Below, one piece after another: positions 58,196-64,000 of a DNA stretch of 64,000 nt. The DNA is taken from positions 248,001-312,000 of the forward strand of contig NZ_VZZJ01000004.1 of assembly GCF_008806345.1 (NCBI RefSeq), read 5' to 3'. Each line of letters starts with the position of its first letter. The first letter of the stretch is position 1. This DNA comes from Methylobacterium planeticum (GTDB lineage: Bacteria; Pseudomonadota; Alphaproteobacteria; Rhizobiales; Beijerinckiaceae). The notes beneath the pieces were generated by a model. It saw nothing but the letters and a program-made list of their open reading frames with translations. It searched no databases and had not been told where the DNA came from. Position numbers and translations under genes: made by a program.

Positions 58196-58310
58196 CCTCT
58201 CCCGTGCGGGAGAGGGTTGTGGTGAGGGAGGCGACCTCTCCGGACGCGTCGCACCCCTCACCCGGTGCGCTGCCGCGCTCTCGACCTCTCCCGGACGGGA
58301 GAGGTGGGGC
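58196..58310. repeat. Dispersed palindromic intergenic repeat, copy 2
   Basis: 115 bp, nearly identical in layout to 50512-50625: CCTCTCCCGTGCGGGAGAGG, GGTGAGGGAGGCGACCTCTC, CGCACCCCTCACCCGGT, then a terminal CCTCTCCCGGACGGGAGAGG. Differences are scattered, mostly in the central GCGCTGCCGCG stretch. Confidence 0.9.
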
Positions 58311-58377
58311 GATCCGTCGTCCGGAGTGAGGCGTGGTTCCGTGGCGGGCGCGGCGCCGGGACCAAGGCGCTGGGAAT

Positions 58378-58406
58378 TTGACTTTTGGTGCGGGCGCGCC
58401 TAAGGC
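58378..58406 (+). promoter_or_regulatory. Putative promoter of the 58558-ffh-rpsP-rimM unit
   Basis: TTGACT (58378-58383), then 16 bp and CTAAGG (58400-58405). AT-richer than the surroundings and about 150 bp upstream of the first gene. The CTAAGG box is the same as that of the cytochrome promoter at 48585. Confidence 0.5.
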
Positions 58407-58557
58407 CCGCCCTCCCTACCCGACGCGATGACGTCAACCTGGAAGCCGCCCGGCCCGCTGAGGCCGGAGGTCAACGCCCGACAGCGCGTTCGCGCCCTCG
58501 GGCGTGCTCGGCGTTGGCATCGCGTCCCGGAACCGGTCCGACCGGCTGAGAGACGCC

Positions 58558-58815
58558 ATGACGCCGCCAGACACCACGTCTGCAGACGAGACCCGGCCGG
58601 GCCACAGGACACCGGCGCTCCGCATCGAGGATGCGGTCAACGACACCTGCCCATGGTCTGGCAAGCCGATCGCGGCCGACGCGCTGACGCTCTACAACGG
58701 CGCCGTGGTGGGCTTCTGCAACCCGGAATGCCGGGACAAGTTCGCCCGCGCCGTGCAGGCCTTCGAGAACGCGCTCCAGGCCCGCCGCGTCGAGAAGGCC
58801 GGGCTCCACCAGTGA
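58558..58815 (+). CDS. Small Cys-rich protein (TRASH/YHS-like), upstream of ffh
   Basis: 85 aa from ATG 58558. The core is NDTCPWSGKPIAADALTLYN and VVGFCNPECRDKF: three Cys arranged CxxSGxP...FCNxxC, the pattern of metal-binding TRASH/YHS-type knuckles. The rest is a short helical tail. The gene starts the operon: ffh begins 22 bp after its stop. Such small proteins are found in Methylobacteriaceae and often mislabelled. A metal or heme role is guessed, not shown. Confidence 0.7.
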   Translation: MTPPDTTSADETRPGHRTPALRIEDAVNDTCPWSGKPIAADALTLYNGAVVGFCNPECRDKFARAVQAFENALQARRVEKAGLHQ

Positions 58816-58837
58816 CGACGCGCGAGATCGCCTGACC

Positions 58838-60421
58838 ATGTTCGAAGGCCTGTCCGACCGCCTCTCCGGCATTCTCTCGGGACTGACCCGCCGCGGCGCC
58901 CTGACCGAGGCCGACGTCACGGCCGCGATGCGGGAGGTCCGCCGGGCGCTGCTCGAGGCCGACGTCGCCCTCGAGGTGGTGCGCGGCTTCACCGACCGGG
59001 TGCGCGAGAAGGCGGTCGGCGCCGTCGTCCTCAAGTCGGTCACCCCCGGCCAGATGGTCGTCAAGGTCGTCAACGACGAGCTCGTGGCGATGCTCGGCGC
59101 CGAGGCCGAGATCATCGACCTGAACGCGCCGGCCCCCGTCGCCATCCTGATGGTCGGGCTCCAGGGCTCGGGCAAGACCACCACCACCGCCAAGATCGCC
59201 CGACGCCTGTCGAGCCGCGACAAGCGGCGCGTGCTGCTGGCCTCCCTCGACACCCGCCGTCCGGCCGCGATGGAGCAGCTCGCGGTGCTGGCCGCCCAGG
59301 TCGAGGTCGAGAGCCTGCCGATCGTCGCCGGCCAGTCGGCGGTGCAGATCGCCAAGCGCGCCATGGACGCGGCCCGCCTCGGCGGCTTCGACGTGGTGAT
59401 GCTGGACACCGCCGGCCGCACCACCCTCGACGAGGCCCTGATGGCGGAGGCCGCCGAGGTCAAGGCGGCCACGAAGCCCCACGAGGTCCTCCTCGTCGCC
59501 GACGCGCTGACCGGCCAGGACGCGGTGAACACCGCGCGGGCCTTCGACGAGCGCCTCGGCGTCACCGGCATCGTGCTGACCCGGATGGACGGCGATTCCC
59601 GCGGCGGCGCGGCGCTCTCCATGCGCGCCGTCACCGGCAAGCCGATCAAGCTCGTGGGCACCGGCGAGAAGGTCGACGCGCTGGAGGAGTTCCACCCGGC
59701 CCGCGTCGCCAACCGCATCCTCGGCATGGGCGACATCGTCTCCCTCGTGGAGAAGGCCGCCGAGACCATCGACCACGAGCAGGCGCTCCGCACCGCGGAG
59801 AAGATGCGCAAGGGCAAGTTCGATCTCGACGACCTGTCGATGCAGCTCGGCCAGATGGAGAAGATGGGCGGCATCGGCGGCCTGATGGGCATGCTGCCGG
59901 GCATGGGCCAGATCAAGAAGCAGGTCGAGGGCGCCAACCTCGACGAGAAGATGTTCCGGCGCCAGCGCGCCATCATCTCGTCGATGACGCCGCAGGAGCG
60001 CAGGACCCCCGACCTCCTCAAGAATTCCCGCAAGAAGCGCATCGCCGCGGGCGCCGGCGTCAAGGTCGAGGAGATCAACAAGCTCCTCAAGATGCACCGG
60101 ACCATGGCCGACATGATGAAGGCGATGGGCTCGGGGAAGCGCGGGATCGGGCAGGCCCTCGGCTCGATGTTCGGCCTCGGCGGAGGCGGGGGCATGGGGG
60201 GAATGCCCGGCGGGATGCCGGGCCTGCCGCCCGGGATGCCGGAGCCGACGCCCGAGCAGATCGCGCAGATCGAGAAGCAATTCGGCGGCAAGCTGCCGCC
60301 GATGCCGCCGGGCCTCGGGGGGCCGGGCGGCGGAAAGATGCCGAGCCTTCCGGGCTTAGGCGGACCGAAGGGCCCGGGCTTGCCCGGCCTCGGCGGGTTC
60401 CCGTTCGGGAAGAAGAAGTGA
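58838..60421 (+). CDS. ffh: Signal recognition particle protein
   Basis: 527 aa. N domain with GALTEADVTAAMREVRRALLEADVALEVV. G domain with GLQGSGKTTTTAKIARRL (about 106-123), DTRRPAAMEQL, DTAGR and TRMDGDSRGGAALS. M domain rich in Met (from about 330), with GGIGGLMGMLPGMGQ. An unusual Gly/Pro/Met-rich tail of ~75 residues ends FPFGKKK. Ffh binds SRP RNA and signal sequences and delivers ribosomes to FtsY. The SRP RNA gene is not in the window. rpsP follows 56 bp on. Confidence 0.97.
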   Translation: MFEGLSDRLSGILSGLTRRGALTEADVTAAMREVRRALLEADVALEVVRGFTDRVREKAVGAVVLKSVTPGQMVVKVVNDELVAMLGAEAEIIDLNAPAPVAILMVGLQGSGKTTTTAKIARRLSSRDKRRVLLASLDTRRPAAMEQLAVLAAQVEVESLPIVAGQSAVQIAKRAMDAARLGGFDVVMLDTAGRTTLDEALMAEAAEVKAATKPHEVLLVADALTGQDAVNTARAFDERLGVTGIVLTRMDGDSRGGAALSMRAVTGKPIKLVGTGEKVDALEEFHPARVANRILGMGDIVSLVEKAAETIDHEQALRTAEKMRKGKFDLDDLSMQLGQMEKMGGIGGLMGMLPGMGQIKKQVEGANLDEKMFRRQRAIISSMTPQERRTPDLLKNSRKKRIAAGAGVKVEEINKLLKMHRTMADMMKAMGSGKRGIGQALGSMFGLGGGGGMGGMPGGMPGLPPGMPEPTPEQIAQIEKQFGGKLPPMPPGLGGPGGGKMPSLPGLGGPKGPGLPGLGGFPFGKKK

Positions 60422-60477
60422 GCGGGCCCCGGCGCGCCGCTCCGACGACACCACACTGACAGCCTCAGGAGAAACCG

Positions 60478-60840
60478 ATGTCCCTCAAGATCCGTCTGAC
60501 CCGCGGCGGCGCCAAGAAGCGCCCCTATTACCGCATCGTCGTGGCCGACGCCCGCGCCCCGCGCGACGGCCGCTTCATCGAGAAGGTCGGCGTCTACGAC
60601 CCGATGAAGTCCAAGGACGACCCGGCCCGCGTGCAGCTCGAGACCGACAAGATCAGCGCCTGGCTCGCCAAGGGCGCGCAGCCGACCGACCGGGTGCTCC
60701 GCTTCCTCGACGCCGCCGGTCTCGCCAAGCGCCCGGCCCGCAACAACCCGCAGAAGGCCGAGCCCGGCGAGAAGGCCAAGGAGCGGGCCGCCAAGCGCGC
60801 CGAGGCGGCCGCCGCCCCGGCCGAGGACGCCGCGGCCTGA
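60478..60840 (+). CDS. rpsP: Ribosomal protein S16
   Basis: 120 aa. [42 protein letters not shown] covers most of the conserved core (1-42). The C-terminal ~40 residues are a Lys/Ala extension typical of Rhizobiales. S16 is a primary binder of the 16S 5' domain. AGGAGAAACC is a good ribosome-binding site. rimM starts 12 bp after the stop. Confidence 0.97.
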   Translation: MSLKIRLTRGGAKKRPYYRIVVADARAPRDGRFIEKVGVYDPMKSKDDPARVQLETDKISAWLAKGAQPTDRVLRFLDAAGLAKRPARNNPQKAEPGEKAKERAAKRAEAAAAPAEDAAA

Positions 60841-60852
60841 GGATCAGCGAGC

Positions 60853-61548
60853 ATGGCGCGCCGTCCCGGAGGACATCCGCCCCGCCAGGACGGCGCGCGC
60901 CGCGCCCGGCCCGGCCGCCTCTCGCCGGCGGCCGAGACCTCGCCGCGGCCCGAGCCGAAGCCCGCGCCCGGCCCGAAGCCGCGGCCGGCCTCGCCCGATC
61001 CCGACCTCGTCCTGATGGGCGAGTTCGGGCGGGCGCACGGGCTCAACGGCGAGGTCCGGCTGAAATCCTACACCGCCGACCCCGTCGGGATCGCGGGCTA
61101 CAGCCCGCTCCTCGCCCTCGACGGCCGCTCCATCGAGATCACCGACGCGCGGCCGGCGCCGGGCTCCGCCCCCGACCTCCTCGTCGTGCGGGTGCGGGGC
61201 GTCCAGAACCGCGACGGGGCCGAGGCCCTGAACCGCCTCGTGCTCTACGTCCCCCGCGCCCGCCTCGGCGAGGCCGCCGAGGAGGACGAGTTCTTCACCG
61301 CCGACCTCGTCGGCTTGAGCGTCGTCGACGGCGCCGGCCGGTCCCTCGGCACGATCGCGGCGGTGCCGAATTACGGCGGGGGCGATCTCCTGGAGATCCG
61401 GCCCGCGGCCGGCGGCCCGACCGCGCTCCTGCCCTTCACCAAGGCCTTCGTGCCGGTCCTCGACGTGGCCGGGGGCCGCGTCGTCGTCGATCCGCCGGAC
61501 GACCTGTTCGCGCCCGCCGGCCCGAAGCCCCCCGACGAGCCGGGCTAG
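60853..61548 (+). CDS. rimM: 16S rRNA processing protein RimM
   Basis: 231 aa. The first ~50 residues are a Pro/Arg/Lys-rich extension. The RimM N-domain then begins [21 protein letters not shown], followed by the PRC-barrel (about 143-220, [20 protein letters not shown] and [24 protein letters not shown]). RimM binds S19 and helps 30S head assembly. A methyltransferase gene on the opposite strand follows, in place of the usual trmD continuation. Confidence 0.94.
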   Translation: MARRPGGHPPRQDGARRARPGRLSPAAETSPRPEPKPAPGPKPRPASPDPDLVLMGEFGRAHGLNGEVRLKSYTADPVGIAGYSPLLALDGRSIEITDARPAPGSAPDLLVVRVRGVQNRDGAEALNRLVLYVPRARLGEAAEEDEFFTADLVGLSVVDGAGRSLGTIAAVPNYGGGDLLEIRPAAGGPTALLPFTKAFVPVLDVAGGRVVVDPPDDLFAPAGPKPPDEPG

Positions 61549-61556
61549 CCCCCCGC

Positions 61557-62306
61557 TCAGCGCGCCGCGGGGGCGGTCCGGCTGGCCTCGTCGCGGCAGG
61601 GCCGGATCGCGGCCGGGTCCGGCCGGCGCTCGGGGGCGGGCGCCTCGAACAGGGCGAGGTAGCCGACCCCGCCCTCCAGGGTGCTGAACCCGGTCTCGCG
61701 GTAGCCCGCGGCGGAGAGCTCGCAGCGCAGCAGAGCCGGCGGCGTGCCGTGGCGCGACGGGATGTCGTCGGCATCCACGATCCCGACCCGGCCCCCGGGC
61801 CTTATCGCCGCCGCGAGGTTGTGCAGCAGCCCGTAGGGCTGGCTGATCTCGTGGTACATGTGGATCAGGATCGCGGCGTCGACCGAGGCCGGCTTGAGGC
61901 GCGGGTCGTGCGGCTCGCCCCGCACCACCGTGACGTTGGCGAGCCCCGCCCGGCGGACGCGCGCCTCGAGGTCGGCGAGGTAGCGGGGCGTCACGTCCTC
62001 GGCGAGCACCCGGCCCTGCGGCCCGACGCTGCGCGACAGGCGCAGGGCGTAGTAGCCGCTCCCCGCCCCGATATCCGCCACGGTCTCGCCCGGCGCGAAG
62101 CGCATCAGCCGCGCCACCTGCCCGAACTCGTCGGCCTTCTCGCGGTCCTTCTCCAGCGCCCACTGCGCCGCCACGATCTCGGCCACCGGCCGGTCGGGCT
62201 TCGGAAAGGCCGAGGCCCGCGCGCCGGGGGGCCCGAGCGGGCCCGCCGCGCGGGCCGGGGCGGCGAGGAGGAGAGCCGAGAGGACGGCGAGGGCGGTGCG
62301 GCGCAT
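61557..62306 (-). CDS. Exported class I SAM-dependent methyltransferase
   Basis: 249 aa from ATG 62306. Signal peptide-like MRRTALAVLSALLLAAPARA (cleavage after ARA), then a methyltransferase fold with motif I VADIGAGSGYYALRLSRSVG near 75. The acidic motif II region GRVLAEDVTPRY and DAAILIHMYHEISQPYGLL follow. Export would be unusual for a SAM enzyme, as SAM is cytoplasmic. Related exported methyltransferases are known in proteobacteria. Convergent with rimM and divergent from trmD (91 bp), it interrupts the conserved rpsP-rimM-trmD order. Confidence 0.82.
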   Translation of the reverse strand: MRRTALAVLSALLLAAPARAAGPLGPPGARASAFPKPDRPVAEIVAAQWALEKDREKADEFGQVARLMRFAPGETVADIGAGSGYYALRLSRSVGPQGRVLAEDVTPRYLADLEARVRRAGLANVTVVRGEPHDPRLKPASVDAAILIHMYHEISQPYGLLHNLAAAIRPGGRVGIVDADDIPSRHGTPPALLRCELSAAGYRETGFSTLEGGVGYLALFEAPAPERRPDPAAIRPCRDEASRTAPAAR

Positions 62307-62397
62307 GGCCTGACAACGGGCGACCGCCCGGATGGTGCCGGCCGGGATGGTGCCCCCGGCGATTGACCCCGCCCCCCGGCGCGCGCCATCAAGCGCC

Positions 62398-63123
62398 ATG
62401 ACGACGGCCATCCCCGCGAGCGCGCCCTGGCGGGCCACGATCCTCACCCTCTACCCCGAGATGTTCCCCGGGCCCCTCGGCCTGTCCCTGTCGGGCGAAG
62501 CCCTGGCACGGGGCGCCTGGGGACTCGAGGCCCGCAACATCCGCGAGCACGGGCTCGGGCGCCACCGCAGCGTCGACGACACCCCGGCGGGGGGCGGCGC
62601 CGGGATGGTGCTGCGCTGCGACGTGCTGGGGGCGGCCATCGACGCGGCCGCCCCCGCCGGCGACCCGCGCCCGCGCCTGCTGATGTCGCCGCGCGGCCGC
62701 CCGCTGACCCAGGCGCGGGTTCGCGCCCTGGCGCGGGGGCCCGGCCTCCTCGTGGTCTGCGGCCGGTTCGAGGGGGTGGACGAGCGCGTCATCGCGGGGC
62801 GGGACCTCGAGGAGGTCTCGATCGGCGACTACGTGCTGTCGGGGGGCGAGATCGCCGCGATGGTGCTGGTCGATGCCTGCGTGCGCCTGCTGCCCGGCGT
62901 GATGGGCAAGGAGGCCTCCGGCGTCGAGGAGAGCTTCGAGGGCGGGCGCCTCGAATACCCGCACTACACCCGCCCCCGGGCGTGGGAGGGGCAGGCCATC
63001 CCGGAGGTGCTGACCGGGGGCAACCACGCCGCCATCGCCCGCTGGCGCGCCGCCGAATCCCTGCGCCTGACCCGCGAGCGGCGGCCGGACCTTCTCGGAC
63101 CGGACGCGAGGACAAGTCCGTAA
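62398..63123 (+). CDS. trmD: tRNA (guanine37-N1) methyltransferase
   Basis: 241 aa from ATG 62398 ([20 protein letters not shown]). Signatures are [30 protein letters not shown], the SAM-binding knot [20 protein letters not shown] (about 163-182) and [14 protein letters not shown]. It methylates G37 to prevent frameshifting. rplS does not follow as it does in many relatives; serC comes next after a 163-bp leader. Confidence 0.96.
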   Translation: MTTAIPASAPWRATILTLYPEMFPGPLGLSLSGEALARGAWGLEARNIREHGLGRHRSVDDTPAGGGAGMVLRCDVLGAAIDAAAPAGDPRPRLLMSPRGRPLTQARVRALARGPGLLVVCGRFEGVDERVIAGRDLEEVSIGDYVLSGGEIAAMVLVDACVRLLPGVMGKEASGVEESFEGGRLEYPHYTRPRAWEGQAIPEVLTGGNHAAIARWRAAESLRLTRERRPDLLGPDARTSP

Positions 63124-63125
63124 CC

Positions 63126-63286
63126 GTGTGATCTGCAACACATAACAACTTTGGGATGTGTGATCCGGCGAGAGAAACCCAAGACTTTGACAGTTTTGGC
63201 TCTTGCTTTCCCGGCCGCGTGCGAGCATTCCCAGCGGCGGGACACTCCTCCCCAACGAGGAGCGCCCATCTGTAAGGATGGATCAG
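63126..63286 (+). ncRNA. serC upstream leader with conserved-style hairpins
   Basis: Between trmD and serC. A -35-like TTGACA (63187-63192) is followed by an AT-richer patch; the -10 is unclear. A stem GGCGG...CTCCTC-CCCAAC-GAGGAG-CGCC spans 63236-63266, close to the AAGGA ribosome-binding site at 63274. Alphaproteobacteria have a known 'serC' RNA motif upstream of serC and I assign this to it tentatively by position and the hairpin next to the ribosome-binding site. Also present are direct repeats GTGTGATC (63126-63133, 63158-63165) and an inverted ACACAT/ATGTGT pair. Confidence 0.5.
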
Positions 63287-64000
63287 ATGATGAACCGGCC
63301 CACCACGCGCCCGCGCGTGCCTTATTTCTCGTCCGGCCCCTGCACGAAGCGCCCCGGCTGGCGCCTCGATGCCCTCTCGGGCGCCGCCCTCGGTCGCTCG
63401 CACCGCTCCCCCCTCGGCAAGGGCAAGCTCAAGGAAGCGATCGACCTGACGCGCACGCTCCTGCGCGTGCCGGCCGATTACCGCATCGGCATCGTGCCGG
63501 CCTCCGACACCGGCGCCGTCGAGATGGCGATGTGGACCATGCTCGGGCCGAAGACCGTCGAGGTCGCGGCCTGGGAGGCCTTCGGGGCCGAATGGGTCAC
63601 GGACGCCCTCAAGGAACTCAAGATCAGCCCGATCGTGCACCAGACGCCCTATGGCGTGCTGCCCGACCTCTCGGCGATCGACACCCGGCACAACGACGTG
63701 ATCTTCACCTGGAACGGCACCGCCGCCGGCGTGAAGGTGCCGAACGGCGACTGGATCGCGGCCGACCGCGAGGGCATCGTCATCTGCGACGCCACCTCGG
63801 CCGCCTTCGCGCAGCCGATGGACTGGGACAAGCTCGACGTCGTCACCTTCTCCTGGCAGAAGGTGATGGGCGGCGAGGCCGCGCACGGCATGCTGATCCT
63901 CTCCCCCCGGGCGGTGGCGCGGATCGAGAGCCACAGGCCGGCCTGGCCGATCCCGAAGGTGTTCCGCCTCGCCAAGGGCGGCAAGCTGATCGAGGGCATC
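63287..64000 (+). CDS. serC: Phosphoserine aminotransferase (partial, 3' end beyond window)
   Basis: The first 238 codons, open to the right edge. ATG 63287 is chosen because AAGGATGG lies 8 nt upstream; ATG 63278 and 63290 are alternatives. SerC transfers an amino group from glutamate to 3-phosphohydroxypyruvate. [16 protein letters not shown] near the start and the PLP lysine in [14 protein letters not shown] (K192) match the Methanosarcina-type class V aminotransferases found in alphaproteobacteria. serA normally follows but lies outside the window. Confidence 0.94.
   Translation, partial: MMNRPTTRPRVPYFSSGPCTKRPGWRLDALSGAALGRSHRSPLGKGKLKEAIDLTRTLLRVPADYRIGIVPASDTGAVEMAMWTMLGPKTVEVAAWEAFGAEWVTDALKELKISPIVHQTPYGVLPDLSAIDTRHNDVIFTWNGTAAGVKVPNGDWIAADREGIVICDATSAAFAQPMDWDKLDVVTFSWQKVMGGEAAHGMLILSPRAVARIESHRPAWPIPKVFRLAKGGKLIEGI

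Larger units (their letters stand above)
58067..58557. other. Intergenic region with dispersed repeat and ffh promoter
   Basis: 491 bp. It includes an AT-rich start (about 58110-58145, upstream of the coiled-coil gene on the minus strand), the palindromic repeat (58196-58310), the putative promoter (58378-58406), and a ~150-bp leader to the small gene at 58558. No further gene supported. Confidence 0.6.

Overview
The window is about 64 kb of very GC-rich chromosome. It carries a bacteriochlorophyll/carotenoid gene tail (bchI-bchD-bchO-crtI-crtB) with a PpsR/CrtJ-type operator, an alphaproteobacterial atpHAGDC operon, a Methanosarcina-type serC and several Rhizobiales-type conserved hypotheticals. 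This fits a pigmented, aerobic anoxygenic phototrophic member of the Methylobacteriaceae (Methylobacterium or close kin). That assignment is inferred from gene content and protein style, not from a database search. I see no rRNA or tRNA gene, CRISPR array, insertion sequence or prophage; almost everything looks like core chromosome.

Layout. 1-6 kb: end of a photosynthesis gene cluster (Mg-chelatase I and D, BchO, phytoene desaturase and synthase), then two tiny tandem membrane-protein genes that are paralogues of each other. 6-14.3 kb (minus strand): the transcription/translation operon rimP-nusA-ylxR-infB-rbfA-truB, preceded by an attenuator-like rimP leader. 14.3-24.5 kb: amino-acid and envelope genes (asd, leuB, argG, a polyprenyl diphosphate synthase, mtgA, two thioredoxin-fold proteins) with several unknown proteins, one of them internally duplicated. 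24.7-29.9 kb: F1 ATP synthase operon with hairpin-rich elements between genes. 30-33.4 kb (minus): cca, a DUF6111-like membrane protein, a Nudix CoA pyrophosphatase, a DUF1285-like protein and a hotdog thioesterase. 33.6-40.5 kb: a four-gene MoxR/DUF58/BatA-DUF4159/large membrane protein module.

40.5-47 kb (minus): an alpha/beta hydrolase, a GNAT acetyltransferase and a peptide (microcin C/Yej type) ABC importer segment with two tandem binding proteins and one permease but no second permease or ATPase. 47-58 kb: a membrane-anchored cytochrome c with a long repeat tail, kdsB-pheA, a phosphatase, another GNAT, pyrophosphatase, a chemoreceptor, a metallo-beta-lactamase-fold hydrolase and a Rieske oxygenase. 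58-64 kb: ffh-rpsP-rimM and trmD, interrupted by an opposite-strand methyltransferase, then the start of serC behind a structured leader.

The most unusual locus is near 57.4 kb. A 23-codon ORF is preceded by a 17-nt perfect complement to the 3' end of 16S rRNA and followed by a perfect 13-bp hairpin that looks like a terminator. It looks like a stand-alone small mRNA or dual-function RNA and is the best candidate here for something undescribed. Other points of interest are a probable leaderless crtI transcript with its start codon inside the PpsR operator, the twin small membrane proteins, the internally duplicated 198-aa protein, and two copies of a ~115-bp palindromic intergenic repeat.
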